Below, piece by piece: positions 8,777-17,957 of a stretch of DNA of 64,000 nucleotides. Numbering within the stretch: the stretch's first letter is position 1; each line of letters opens with the position of its first letter. The DNA is from Runella sp. MFBS21 (lineage in GTDB: Bacteria > Bacteroidota > Bacteroidia > Cytophagales > Spirosomataceae). The DNA is taken from positions 62,001 through 126,000 of the forward strand of contig NZ_JARNTW010000001.1 in NCBI RefSeq assembly GCF_029433105.1, written 5' to 3'. The notes beneath the pieces were generated by a model. That model had not been told where the DNA came from. It saw only the letters and a program-made list of their open reading frames with translations, and made no database searches. A program made the position numbers and the translations under genes.

Positions 8777-11431
8777 TTACTCTGCTTTCAGCGATTTTAC
8801 AGGATTGCCCAAAGCCGCTTTGATGGATTGAAAACTGACGGTGAAAAAGGCGATTAGAATCGACAATGCCGCCGCAATCACAAACGTCCAAACGCTGATG
8901 TCGATGCGGTATGGATAATTTTCGAGCCACTGTTTGATGGCATAATAAGCCACAGGAAAGGCAAAAACAAACGATAAACTGACCAGTTTCAAAAAATCAG
9001 CCGAAAGTAGCGTTGTGATACTTGCCACCGACGCGCCCAATACTTTACGAATACCAATTTCTTTGGTGCGCCGCTCGGCCGACAGCGTTGCCAAACCGAA
9101 AAGGCCAATGCACGAAATAAAAATCGTCAGAATCGCGCCAAAAAGCATGATTTGCTTCCATTTGGCTTCGGATTCGTAGCGCTTTTCGTTTTCTTCATCC
9201 ATAAACTTATACTCGTATGGATTCGTTGGAAAGAGTTTTTTGTAGGTTTTGGCAAGATGGCTTAGGCTCGCAGTTTCGCTTCCTTCTTTGATTTTGACGA
9301 ACACCTTTCCGTATTGATTTCTTGGCTTCATTGTAAACAATTGCGGCTTGATTTCTGAGGTAAGTGACTCAAAGTGAAAATCTTTCACTACGCCAACCAC
9401 TTTGTATTTTTCGCCTTCATTGTACCAAAAATCTACTACTTGCCCCAACGGGTTTGCCCAACCTGCTTTTTTCACAAAAGACTCATTGACCAATACCGAC
9501 GAAGTAGAATCAGAATTAAACTCCGCCGAAAAATTTCGCCCTTTGATAATCGGGATTTGTAACAGCGGAAAGTAGGTAGCATCTACGGTTTCATAGGCAA
9601 AATTAATTTCGGTTTGGCCGTTTACTTTGGCAATTGTGTACCAGTTTCCACCGTTTTTTGGGGCTACGTCCCGTATATTTTGATTTTTCAGTAGTTCATC
9701 TTTAAAGACCTTCGCTTCATTCCGACTCAAGCCCGACTTGCCCACCATTACGATACCTTTGTCATTATAACCTAAGTCTTTGTTGGTCAAATAGTTGAAC
9801 TGAGAATAAATAGTAAGCGTCGCAATGATTAAAAACGAAGCCAACGCAAACTGCAACACCACCAAGCCTTTTTGAAGGTAGTTTTTGCCCGAAAGGTTGA
9901 AGCGGCTGTAAAGCGTTTGAACAGGATTATAATTGGATAAAACCAACGCAGGATAAAAGCCCGCCAAAAGACCTGTGGCCAAAAACAAACCGATATAACC
10001 CGCCACTAATTTAGCATCAAACAAATACGAAAATGCCAATGCCTTGTTAGAAAGCTCATTGAAGGTAGGCAGCACCATTTGGACTAACAAAAGCGCAAAT
10101 CCAAAGGCCAAAAAGCACAGAATAAACGATTCGCCCAAAAATTGCATCACCAACTGCCCACGGCCGCCGCCAACGACCTTACGTACCCCAATTTCTTTGG
10201 CCCGTTTGAGCGAGCGTGCCACCGTCAGGTTCACGAAATTGATACACGCAATCAGTAAAATAAACATCGCAATACCCGAAAGGATGTACGAAAACATCGG
10301 GTTGCTGCCGTCCACCAAGCCGTTTTGGGCAGGCATATCTTTATTGAGATGCATATCAGTAAAAGGCTGCAACGTATAGATGACCTTATCCTTATCGCCG
10401 TATTTCTCGGCCATTTCCTTGATAGCGCCCTTGGCGTCGGCTTGATAAACGCGGTTCATGGTTGCTTCTACTTTTTTGAGATTGGCATTGGGTTGGAGCA
10501 CTACAAACGTATTTTGGAAAAAGCTGAACCAATTACTTTCATTGGCCATCTCAGCTTTGCTTACCACATAGGGAAAAAGAAAATCAAACTTAATCGAAGA
10601 ATTTTGAGGGCATTTTTTGGCAATTCCCGTCACGGTATAGGGTTCAAACTCCTTTGAATCTCCTTGCGAATTTCGCACTAAAAGAATTTTTCCTAAAACG
10701 TTGGTGGTTCCAAACTGTTTTTCGGCCATTTCTTCCGAAAGCACTACTGATTTTGGTTCTCTTAACGCCGTAGCAGGATTTCCGCTGACAAGTGGGAACG
10801 AAAACAGCGCAAAAAAACTGCTATCGGCATAAAATGATTCAAAACTTTTGACTTCTGTTCCCACTTTGATGTCACTTCGGTTGCTTTGGTAACGCACCGA
10901 CATTTTGATTTCGGGAACACCCGCCGCAAATTTAGGCCCTTGCAAGTACCCTGTATGGGTGTTGTACGACTGAAAAACCCCCGCAGGTGTAAACTGTTTG
11001 CTCGTAATGCGATAAATGTGAGGATTGTTGGCATGAAACCGGTCAAAACTCACCTCGTCTTTGGTGTAAAGCATGATTAACATAGCTGCTGCCAAGCCAA
11101 TACTCAAACCAATGACGTTGATGGATGAATACACCTTGTTGTGCGCCAAGGTTCGAAAAGCGATGGTAAAGTAATTGCGTAACATAGATGGCTGAATTAA
11201 GAAAGGGTTATGATAAGCTTGTTTTTTCTCGCGACGACGGACAAAAGGAGGCAATACCGATGCGACATTGAGCAAATACCTCCACGTTGCTTGGCGTTTG
11301 CCTGCGCGCTCGTACCAGTAAGCGTATAGTTCATCCAAATCACCTTCCACTTCTTCGAGGGTATCTTCGGGATGAAACCACCTCAAGACGCGGTTGGCCC
11401 ACTGAGGCGGATGAAGTTCGTTGGTTTTCAT
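8777..11431 (-). CDS. Prefix-domain ABC permease P1
   Basis: ABC3/MacB-FtsX-type permease, 884 residues. It is one of three here with a cytoplasmic prefix region (about 1-80: PPQWANRVLRWFHPEDTLEE, then GDLDELYAYWYERA). The membrane part begins at Met83 (MLRNYFTIAFRTL). Two MacB-like halves follow, each with one helix, a periplasmic domain and three more helices. The coupling segments that should dock on an ATPase are RAKEIGVRKVVGG and RRTKEIGIRKVLGAS. The tail is NPVKSLKAE. There is no ATP-binding motif. The start overlaps the PadR1 stop by 4 bp (ATGA), so the two are translationally coupled. The periplasmic regions resemble those of P5, which lacks the prefix. Substrate unknown. Confidence 0.93.
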   Translation of the reverse strand: MKTNELHPPQWANRVLRWFHPEDTLEEVEGDLDELYAYWYERAGKRQATWRYLLNVASVLPPFVRRREKKQAYHNPFLIQPSMLRNYFTIAFRTLAHNKVYSSINVIGLSIGLAAAMLIMLYTKDEVSFDRFHANNPHIYRITSKQFTPAGVFQSYNTHTGYLQGPKFAAGVPEIKMSVRYQSNRSDIKVGTEVKSFESFYADSSFFALFSFPLVSGNPATALREPKSVVLSEEMAEKQFGTTNVLGKILLVRNSQGDSKEFEPYTVTGIAKKCPQNSSIKFDFLFPYVVSKAEMANESNWFSFFQNTFVVLQPNANLKKVEATMNRVYQADAKGAIKEMAEKYGDKDKVIYTLQPFTDMHLNKDMPAQNGLVDGSNPMFSYILSGIAMFILLIACINFVNLTVARSLKRAKEIGVRKVVGGGRGQLVMQFLGESFILCFLAFGFALLLVQMVLPTFNELSNKALAFSYLFDAKLVAGYIGLFLATGLLAGFYPALVLSNYNPVQTLYSRFNLSGKNYLQKGLVVLQFALASFLIIATLTIYSQFNYLTNKDLGYNDKGIVMVGKSGLSRNEAKVFKDELLKNQNIRDVAPKNGGNWYTIAKVNGQTEINFAYETVDATYFPLLQIPIIKGRNFSAEFNSDSTSSVLVNESFVKKAGWANPLGQVVDFWYNEGEKYKVVGVVKDFHFESLTSEIKPQLFTMKPRNQYGKVFVKIKEGSETASLSHLAKTYKKLFPTNPYEYKFMDEENEKRYESEAKWKQIMLFGAILTIFISCIGLFGLATLSAERRTKEIGIRKVLGASVASITTLLSADFLKLVSLSFVFAFPVAYYAIKQWLENYPYRIDISVWTFVIAAALSILIAFFTVSFQSIKAALGNPVKSLKAE

Positions 11432-11766
11432 AGGCTGTTCAATTGCAATTTAGTCGGTGGTAAGAGTTGCCAAAGTTGTTGGCGCAGTTGTTGGATTTCC
11501 TGCAAAGCACGATTCCCCAGCGCCGTGACGTGAAAAAGACGTTTCCTCCTGCCACCGCGTTCGTTTGTTGCGCCACCGAGTTCGGAACCGACAAAGCCTT
11601 TTTCTTCCAACCGAATGAGCGTATTGTGCACCGTTCCAAAGGTCACGACCCGCCCCGTGTGTTCTTCCAACGCCTGACTGACCGTGACGCCATACGCCTC
11701 TCCATCGAGAATGGCAACCATCAGCAAAACTACTTCCTCAAATTCGCCTAAATAGGTTCGACGCAT
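11428..11766 (-). CDS. PadR-family regulator (PadR1)
   Basis: PadR-type winged-helix transcription factor, 112 residues. Visible motifs are YLGEFEEVVLLMVAIL, then AYGVTVSQALEEHTGR, the recognition part FGTVHNTLIRLEEKGFV and the basic wing GGRRKRLFHVT. PadR proteins are usually dimeric repressors that respond to small molecules or stress. It is the first gene of a two-gene operon with P1, overlapping it by 4 bp. PadR plus prefix-domain permease is a known pairing. The operon lies behind the sigma-54-like promoter at 11794-11809, so PadR1 may add a second control layer. Its operator was not identified. Confidence 0.92.
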   Translation of the reverse strand: MRRTYLGEFEEVVLLMVAILDGEAYGVTVSQALEEHTGRVVTFGTVHNTLIRLEEKGFVGSELGGATNERGGRRKRLFHVTALGNRALQEIQQLRQQLWQLLPPTKLQLNSL

Positions 11767-11793
11767 GGTATTATGATTAGTTTATATTTTATC

Positions 11794-11809
11794 GTACAAA
11801 TCCGTGCCA
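11794..11809 (-). promoter_or_regulatory. Sigma-54-like promoter of PadR1-P1 (short spacer)
   Basis: Minus strand TGGCACGGATTTGTAC. The -24 half is a perfect TGGCACG, but TTG falls at positions 11-13, one base short of canonical, and no GC is at 14-15. It lies 28-43 bp upstream of the PadR1 ATG. The paired dyads lie 96 bp upstream of the -12 position, about one helical turn further than in the other units. Confidence 0.6.
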
Positions 11810-11873
11810 GAAATACAAATGGCCCTTTTGGGCCTGTAAACACTGCTTTTAAGGATGTTCATGAAAAAATATT

Positions 11874-11910
11874 TGTCCGTTTACGGACAAACGTTGTCCT
11901 GAGTTGGACA
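11874..11910. promoter_or_regulatory. Paired dyad enhancer site (PadR1-P1)
   Basis: TGTCCGTTTACGGACA (11874-11889) has perfectly palindromic outer six bases on each side. TGTCCTGAGTTGGACA (11895-11910) follows. Centres are 21 bp apart. Same architecture as the site beside the response regulator gene. Confidence 0.75.
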
Positions 11911-11925
11911 GATGGGAAATTGATT

Positions 11926-11992
11926 GTAGAGACGTTGCATTGCAACGTCTCCACGGCAATACAACGCCTCCACGGCATTGCAACGTCTCTAC
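11926..11992. repeat. Palindromic repeat cluster after P2
   Basis: One near-complete copy, GTAGAGACGTTGCA / TGCAACGTCTCCAC (11926-11954), is followed by partial arms ending in CAACGTCTCTAC at 11992. The right end is 12 bp from the P2 stop codon. The cluster separates P2 from the dyads of the PadR1 operon. Confidence 0.85.
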
Positions 11993-12004
11993 GCGACAAT
12001 AAAT

Positions 12005-14641
12005 TTATTCTGATTTCAACGATTTTACAGGATTCGCCATCGCTGCCCGAATTGATTGATAACTCACTGTTAACAGGGTGATGGTCAATGCACCTCCCAC
12101 CGCCATTGCAAAAATCCACCACGAAATTTCGGTGTGGTATTTATAATCCTGCAACCAGTCGTTGAGATAATAATAAGCAATCGGAATGGCAATCAGGCAC
12201 GAAATAATCACCAATACAACAAAGTCTTTGGAAAGCATTCCCCACAAGTTGAATACGGAAGCACCAAGCACTTTGCGAACGCCAATTTCTTTGGTGCGCT
12301 GCTCCGCCACAAACGACGCCAATCCAAACAATCCCAAACACGAGATAAAAACGGCCAACAAAGCAAAAATGGCGGCAAGTTTACCAATGCGTTCTTCCGA
12401 TTGGAATTTTTTACCAAACTCTTGGTCGGCAAATTTATAATCGAACGGAGCGGCGGGAAGGTGTTTTTTGAACGTCGCTTCAATCATCGCCACCGACTCG
12501 GAGGCACTACGCGCGGGATTGAGTTTCATCGTCATCCAATTCACGTTTTCGTAGTTCATAAAATAAATAGTTTGCTTTACGGGTTCGTAAGGCGACTGCA
12601 TGAGCATGTCTTTAATGACCCCAACAATAGTAAAATGCCCCGCATCTTTTCCTTGCCCCCACTGTACTACCTTGCCCACAGGGTTTTGGATTCCCATAAA
12701 TTTTACGGCGGCTTCGTTGATGACAATCGCCACTGTATCGGTTGAGAAACTCCGAGAGAAATCGCGGCCTTCTTTAAATTTCCACCCTACTGTTTTACCA
12801 AAATCGTGCGTGACCCATATCGTGGCAAATTCAGCTTGCAGACTAGGATCTTTGCCTTTCCACTCAAACCCGCCGTTGTTTGACCAAACTGCCGTCAATG
12901 GACTCGACGATTCGGCCATTTCGACAATTGCGCCTTGTTTTTTCAACTCCGTACGAAGTAAATCATATTTTCCATAAAAATCAGGCGACATCATCTGCAT
13001 CATAATCAGGCCGTTGTTGTCGTACCCCATGGGGCGGTCTTTGGTATGCTGAATCTGACGATAGACAATCAGAGTTCCGATAATCAGTGTAATAGACACC
13101 GTAAATTGCACCACCACTAACACCTGACGCGGTACCGAAGCAAAACGCCCCGCCCTAAAAGTGCCTTTGAGTACTTTTACGGGCTGAAACGACGACAAAT
13201 ACAGGGCGGGATAACTTCCTGCCAGCACCCCCGTAAGGACAATAAAACCTACGCTTACGAGCCAAAATACGGGTTCGGCCCACGGGAAGACCATTTTTTT
13301 ATCGGTAATTTCGTTGAATAATGGCAAAACAGCTAATGTCACTCCCAGTGCTCCCCAAAAGGCAACAATTACCACCAAAAACGATTCGCTGAAAAACTGA
13401 TTGATTAACTGCGTCCGAATCGACCCTACCGCTTTGCGAATTCCTACCTCTTTGGCCCGTTTTTCGGAACGTGCGGTGCTTAGGTTCATAAAATTGATAC
13501 AAGCCAACAGCAATACAAACAGTCCAACGATGGCAAATAGCCATATGTATTGAATGAAACCGCCCGTTTTCACACCTTCTTCCCAGTTGGACTGCAAATG
13601 CCAGTCGCTCATCGGGTGTAAAAAAATCTCCGCTTTAAATTTCTTCTCTTCCGCATTTACTTTGTCCAGCTTCACATTTGTGATTTTGTCGCTCAGCTGC
13701 GTCATGTCAGCGTGATCGGCGATTTGGGCAAATAGCTGAAAGGAGTTGTTATCCCACTGCCCTTCGTCGAGGGCGCGTTGTACCCATTTTTGGGAAGAAA
13801 CGTAGAGTTTCCACGGGGCAATAAATTTTAAGTCGCGAGCGGAGGTATTAAAAGGCAAATCTTCATAAACTCCCGTCACTTTTACGTCCAACTTGTTGTC
13901 AATCCGCACGAGTTTACCCATGGGGTCTTCATTACCAAAAAGTGATTGGGCAACCGATTCAGAAAGTAAAATAGAGTTGAGTTCTTTCAGTCCGTCATGA
14001 TTGCCTTTGAGCATTTTCAATGAAAGCATGCGAGGAATGTCCACATCCATGTAGTTGCCAGAACGAGTGATTTTGGTTTCTCCATACGTGAGAATGCGGT
14101 CTCCTCCCCAGGTGGCCATGGCCAAATATTTAAAATCGCTCCCGTATTTTGCTCGTAGTTCCGCTTCCAATGGCATCGGAATAGACGATTCCGTTCCTCT
14201 GTGCCCATTAAAAGTCTGGTGTTGCATCACTTGCGCAAGGCGGTTGTAGTTTTGGTGGTACTTATCGTACGACAATTCATCGTAAATCCATAGGCCAATC
14301 ATCATGGCCACGGCCATACCAACGGCCAATCCACCAATATTGATGACCGAATACCCCGTATTCTTAACAAGATTGCGAAAAGCAATTTTTAAATAATTAC
14401 GTAACATAGAAGGACTGTATAAAAAAGTGAATGGATAGGAATTGGGTTTACGTTTCAAAGCAAAAGGACGAATAAAACTCAGGACGTTCAGCACGTACTG
14501 CTGTCGGGCTATTTTTACGCCAAACAGCGCCACCTGCCGCTCGAATCGCTCATGCAAATCCCCTTGAACCTCTTCCAATAGGTGAGGCGCACAGAAAAAT
14601 TCGAGCAGGCGTTCGGCCCAACGGGGCGGCTGGTTTTGCAT
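12005..14641 (-). CDS. Prefix-domain ABC permease P2
   Basis: ABC3/MacB-type permease, 878 residues from the chosen ATG at 14641 (MQNQPPRWAERLLEFF). The frame is open 66 bases further upstream, but those codons are the palindromic repeat, so I exclude them. Prefix region about 1-75; the membrane part begins with MLRNYLKIAFRNL. Coupling segments are KRAKEVGIRKAVGS and QRTKEIGVRKVLGAS; the tail is NPVKSLKSE. It is strikingly similar to P8 through the first periplasmic domain (YHQNY...AQVMQH.TFNG, then LLSESVAQSLFG), although P8 has no prefix. It follows P3 with an 83-bp gap that holds a repeat. Confidence 0.92.
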   Translation of the reverse strand: MQNQPPRWAERLLEFFCAPHLLEEVQGDLHERFERQVALFGVKIARQQYVLNVLSFIRPFALKRKPNSYPFTFLYSPSMLRNYLKIAFRNLVKNTGYSVINIGGLAVGMAVAMMIGLWIYDELSYDKYHQNYNRLAQVMQHQTFNGHRGTESSIPMPLEAELRAKYGSDFKYLAMATWGGDRILTYGETKITRSGNYMDVDIPRMLSLKMLKGNHDGLKELNSILLSESVAQSLFGNEDPMGKLVRIDNKLDVKVTGVYEDLPFNTSARDLKFIAPWKLYVSSQKWVQRALDEGQWDNNSFQLFAQIADHADMTQLSDKITNVKLDKVNAEEKKFKAEIFLHPMSDWHLQSNWEEGVKTGGFIQYIWLFAIVGLFVLLLACINFMNLSTARSEKRAKEVGIRKAVGSIRTQLINQFFSESFLVVIVAFWGALGVTLAVLPLFNEITDKKMVFPWAEPVFWLVSVGFIVLTGVLAGSYPALYLSSFQPVKVLKGTFRAGRFASVPRQVLVVVQFTVSITLIIGTLIVYRQIQHTKDRPMGYDNNGLIMMQMMSPDFYGKYDLLRTELKKQGAIVEMAESSSPLTAVWSNNGGFEWKGKDPSLQAEFATIWVTHDFGKTVGWKFKEGRDFSRSFSTDTVAIVINEAAVKFMGIQNPVGKVVQWGQGKDAGHFTIVGVIKDMLMQSPYEPVKQTIYFMNYENVNWMTMKLNPARSASESVAMIEATFKKHLPAAPFDYKFADQEFGKKFQSEERIGKLAAIFALLAVFISCLGLFGLASFVAEQRTKEIGVRKVLGASVFNLWGMLSKDFVVLVIISCLIAIPIAYYYLNDWLQDYKYHTEISWWIFAMAVGGALTITLLTVSYQSIRAAMANPVKSLKSE

Positions 14642-14673
14642 ATAATGATTGTATTGTAAAATGGGATGGAATT

Positions 14674-14716
14674 GTAGAGACGTTGCATGCAACGTCTCCG
14701 CATGCAACGTCTCTAC
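14674..14716. repeat. Palindromic repeat, P3-P2 gap
   Basis: A full palindrome with arms GTAGAGACGTTG and CAACGTCTCCG starts at 14674. It is followed directly by a second right half, CATGCAACGTCTCTAC, ending at 14716. It lies 8 bp after the P3 stop and 33 bp before the P2 start, inside one operon. Confidence 0.9.
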
Positions 14717-14724
14717 AGGGGGAT

Positions 14725-17391
14725 TTATTCTGATTTCAAGGTTGTTACAGGATTTATCAGTGCCGCTTTCAAGGTCTGATAGCTAACCGTAAACAGAGAA
14801 ATGGCTACAATCGCTATACCCGCAACGGCAAAACTTTCCCAACCTACCTCCGTACGATACACAAAACCTTCGAGCCACTTATTCATGGCATAATACGACA
14901 AAGGAGACGCGATGGCAAGTGCAACCAAAACGGGTTTGAGAAACTCTCTGGAAAGCAGTGTTGTAATACTAATCACACTGGCGCCCAGCACTTTCCGAAC
15001 ACCGATTTCTTTGGTACGCTGCTCCGCCGTAAACATTGCCAAGCCAAAAAGCCCTAAGCAACTGATAAGAATGGCGATGAAGGTGAATGAATTGATAATC
15101 TGGCGCAGTGTTTTTTCTTCTATGTATTGTTTTTGAATCTCTTCATCCAAAAACGAATACTGTAATGGGAAGCTAGGGATAAGTTTTTTCCAGATTTGTT
15201 CAACATTCGCCATCAAGCCCTCGTAGTTGTCGGTTTGGACTTCCAAAACCATGTACTCTGGCTGAGCACTATAGTGCATCATCAATGGCTTGATTTCTTC
15301 TTTCAAAGAGTTATTGATGTAATCTTTGTAAACCCCAATCACTGTATACGCATCGATATTGTCGCCAGTTCCCGTGAATACCTCGATACCCACGGCTGTT
15401 TCCGTGGTTAAGTTCAAATCTCTGACACTTTTTTCGCTCAAAATCACTTGGTTGTTGGTATCGGCAGGAGTAAAGTTTCTTCCTGCAATGAGCTTAATAC
15501 CGAGTGTTTTGAAAAACCCTTCGTCTACGACGTTGTTTTTGATTAACAATCCTTTATCCATACTACCCCCCGATTTAAAGACCAACATATCCTGTAAAAA
15601 ACTTTGTGAAGGATAGTATCGAACTCCTCCGATGCTTTTAATCTGGTGCTGATTCAACAGCTCATTTTTCAAGGCTGTAAACTGTCTTTGGACATTTTCG
15701 TTGGAAAGCGACACTACAATCTTTTGATTTTTGTTAAAGCCTAGGTCTTTGTTTTGCATAAAATCCAACTGCTTCGAAATCACCAACACTCCGATAATGA
15801 GCACAATGGCAATCGAGAACTGAAAAACAACCAAGCCTTTGCGAAGAACTACCGAAGCGGGATTGAATTTAAACGTTCCTTTCAACACACTTACGGGTTT
15901 GAAACTTGATAAATAAATGGCAGGATAAATGCCCGCCAACAAGCCAGTCGCCAATGCTACCAACACTGTAATCAATAAAATATCAAGGTTTTGGGTAATA
16001 GTAAGCGCTAACGTACTGTCAGTAAGCGAGTTTAGAAATGGCAAAAGGAGCTTGACAATCGGCAAAGCCAAGAAAATAGAGATAAAAGCAATCAGCATCG
16101 ACTCGCCCAAAAACTGCCCAATCAACACCGACCTAAAGGCTCCAACGGCTTTTCTAACACCCACTTCTTTGGCGCGGCGCACCGAGCGGGCCGTGGTTAG
16201 GTTGACAAAATTGATGCAAGCAATCAATTGAATAAAAGCCGCGATGGTCAATAAAATGTACAAAAACGAAATATCGGACACTTTATCCGTTTGGTTCGTT
16301 ATGCCTTTTGAATACAGGTGAATATCCGTTACTTTTTGCAGCAAAACCGTTTTTTTCATCCCCAACTCCGCAATTCTTTTTCCACCATAACGCTGCAAAA
16401 GCGCAGGCATTTTAGCGTTTACACTTTCGGGATTGACGTTGGGTTTGAGCTTTACGTACGAATAAATAAAGTTATTGCCGCCCCATTCGGTGTTATTTCG
16501 GGCAAACTCCCCAAGCCCACCGCTGTTTAGGCTGACCAAAAAGCTGGGTCGAAGGTGCGATTTGCCAAAACTATCGTCATACACCCCTGTTACGGTATAG
16601 GTGGTGGTATTGATATTGGTACCCACTTTGATGCGCTTGTTAATCGCCTTCTCTTCCCCAAACATTTTTTTTGCAAGTGTTTTCGAAAGAACTGCCGTAT
16701 AGGGCGTATCCAAAGAATGCTCTGGCGAACCTTCCAAGAAGCGGTAAGTAAAGACGTTGAAAAACGTTGAATCCACCAAAAAGCCTTTGTCGTCAATGAA
16801 CGTTTCGGTTTTTCCTTCTACCCCCAAAAGGTTATTTTTTGCGGTAAAGAAATTGAGCACCCGCGTATATTCCACCACTTCGGGAAAGTCCTTTTTCATG
16901 GTAGGCGCGATGATGGGCGAACTCGTGCCGCTGTTGAACATGGGCTGATCGCCACCGTTGTGTAAAATGTTTGTTTGGAGTCGGTAAATGTTCTCGGCGT
17001 CTTTGTGGTAGTTGTCGTAGCCAAATTGGTCTTTGACATACAACAAAATATACAAACAGCACACCGTCCCGACGGTCAGACCGAGAATATTGAGCGAGCT
17101 GAACATCTTGTGGCGAACAAGATTCCGAAAAGCGATTTTTAGATAATTGATTAACATGGTCGGGCTGTATAAAAAAGTGGTTGAAAACTCGGATTTTTTA
17201 CGTTTGAGGGCAAAAGGGCGAATAAAACTCAGGACATTCCACGCGTATTGTTGTCGGGCTATTTTTACTCCAAACAGCGCCGCCTGCCGCTCAAATCGTT
17301 CATAGAGATCTCCCTGCACTTCTTCCAAAAGGTCAGGCGCACAAAAGAATTCGAGCAGGCGTTCGGCCCAGCGGGGTGGGTGGTTTTGCAT
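14725..17391 (-). CDS. Prefix-domain ABC permease P3
   Basis: ABC3/MacB-type permease, 888 residues from the ATG at 17391 (MQNHPPRWAERLLEFF). A longer open frame upstream overlaps PadR2 in another frame and is rejected. The prefix is almost identical to that of P2 (EEVQGDLYERFERQAALFGV), so the two prefixes share a recent origin. The membrane part begins with MLINYLKIAFRNL. Coupling segments are RRAKEVGVRKAVGA and QRTKEIGVRKVLGAS; the tail is NPVTTLKSE. The start codon is one base past the PadR2 stop, so translation is coupled. First permease of PadR2-P3-P2. Confidence 0.92.
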   Translation of the reverse strand: MQNHPPRWAERLLEFFCAPDLLEEVQGDLYERFERQAALFGVKIARQQYAWNVLSFIRPFALKRKKSEFSTTFLYSPTMLINYLKIAFRNLVRHKMFSSLNILGLTVGTVCCLYILLYVKDQFGYDNYHKDAENIYRLQTNILHNGGDQPMFNSGTSSPIIAPTMKKDFPEVVEYTRVLNFFTAKNNLLGVEGKTETFIDDKGFLVDSTFFNVFTYRFLEGSPEHSLDTPYTAVLSKTLAKKMFGEEKAINKRIKVGTNINTTTYTVTGVYDDSFGKSHLRPSFLVSLNSGGLGEFARNNTEWGGNNFIYSYVKLKPNVNPESVNAKMPALLQRYGGKRIAELGMKKTVLLQKVTDIHLYSKGITNQTDKVSDISFLYILLTIAAFIQLIACINFVNLTTARSVRRAKEVGVRKAVGAFRSVLIGQFLGESMLIAFISIFLALPIVKLLLPFLNSLTDSTLALTITQNLDILLITVLVALATGLLAGIYPAIYLSSFKPVSVLKGTFKFNPASVVLRKGLVVFQFSIAIVLIIGVLVISKQLDFMQNKDLGFNKNQKIVVSLSNENVQRQFTALKNELLNQHQIKSIGGVRYYPSQSFLQDMLVFKSGGSMDKGLLIKNNVVDEGFFKTLGIKLIAGRNFTPADTNNQVILSEKSVRDLNLTTETAVGIEVFTGTGDNIDAYTVIGVYKDYINNSLKEEIKPLMMHYSAQPEYMVLEVQTDNYEGLMANVEQIWKKLIPSFPLQYSFLDEEIQKQYIEEKTLRQIINSFTFIAILISCLGLFGLAMFTAEQRTKEIGVRKVLGASVISITTLLSREFLKPVLVALAIASPLSYYAMNKWLEGFVYRTEVGWESFAVAGIAIVAISLFTVSYQTLKAALINPVTTLKSE

Positions 17392-17392
17392 A

Positions 17393-17731
17393 TTACATTC
17401 CCAAAACAGGTAACGTCTGAGGTGCAATAGCATCCCATAAACGATTTCGTTGGTCGCGCACTTCTTGGAGTGTTTTACTACCAATCACTGTCACCCGAAA
17501 GAGACGCTTGCGCCGCCCACCTCGTTCGGCGGTAGCCTCTCCCATAAATGACGACAGCATTCCTTTTTCTTCGAGGCGATGCAGGGCGGCATGAACCGCA
17601 CTAATGCTTACAGTTCGTCCCGTTTGGCGGTCGAGCTCGTCGGTAATAGCTACTCCATATGCCCCTTCTCCTAGGATTGCGACGGTCAAGAGTACAATTT
17701 CTTCAAATTCACCTAAGTACGTTCGTTTCAT
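17393..17731 (-). CDS. PadR-family regulator (PadR2)
   Basis: PadR-type winged-helix regulator, 112 residues from the ATG at 17731; a TTG codon immediately before it is a possible alternative. Motifs are YLGEFEEIVLLTVAIL, AYGVAITDELDRQTGR, then ISAVHAALHRLEEKGML and the wing GGRRKRLFRVT. Clearly a paralogue of PadR1. First gene of the operon with P3 and P2, under a sigma-54-like promoter at 17758-17773 that leaves a leader of only about 15 nt. Likely represses or tunes its own operon; operator not seen. Confidence 0.92.
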   Translation of the reverse strand: MKRTYLGEFEEIVLLTVAILGEGAYGVAITDELDRQTGRTVSISAVHAALHRLEEKGMLSSFMGEATAERGGRRKRLFRVTVIGSKTLQEVRDQRNRLWDAIAPQTLPVLGM

Positions 17732-17757
17732 CAAAAAAATATTATTAACTTTTGTAG

Positions 17758-17773
17758 AACAAATAGTTTGCCA
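17758..17773 (-). promoter_or_regulatory. Sigma-54-like promoter of PadR2-P3-P2
   Basis: Minus strand TGGCAAACTATTTGTT, with GG at 2-3 and TTG at 12-14 as in the sigma-54 consensus. It lies 27 bp upstream of the PadR2 ATG. The paired dyads sit 84.5 bp upstream of the -12 G. Confidence 0.75.
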
Positions 17774-17826
17774 GCTACCTAAACCTGCATTTTTAGCCTG
17801 TATAAGGGGATTTTAAGATTGTTATT

Positions 17827-17862
17827 TGTCCGAAATCGTACACTATTGTCCAGTAGTGTACA
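17827..17862. promoter_or_regulatory. Paired dyad enhancer site (PadR2-P3-P2)
   Basis: TGTCCGAAATCGTACA (17827-17842) and TGTCCAGTAGTGTACA (17847-17862), centres 20 bp apart. Half-sites are TGTCC on the left and GTACA on the right, the same mixed type as the left-edge site at 107-143. Confidence 0.7.
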
Positions 17863-17885
17863 ACATATTCAATGGTTTATTGGTG

Positions 17886-17949
17886 GTAGAGGCGTTGCAT
17901 GCTGTAGAGACGTTGCATGCTGTGGAGACGTTGCATGCAACGTCTCTAC
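17886..17949. repeat. Palindromic repeat with tandem left arms, after P4
   Basis: Three successive left halves (GTAGAGGCGTTGCATGCT, GTAGAGACGTTGCATGCT, then GTGGAGACGTTG) are closed by one right arm CAACGTCTCTAC ending at 17949. It begins 8 bp after the P4 stop. Shows that half-units of the palindrome can be amplified in tandem. Confidence 0.9.
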
Positions 17950-17957
17950 CAGGCGGT

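Noticed and set aside
14642-14707. Upstream extension of P2 (and similar extensions of P5, P6, P7, P10 and P15)
   Set aside because: The added codons are read through palindromic repeats or neighbouring genes. The family starts are the M-x-x-NYLKIA or MQN-PPRWAE methionines.
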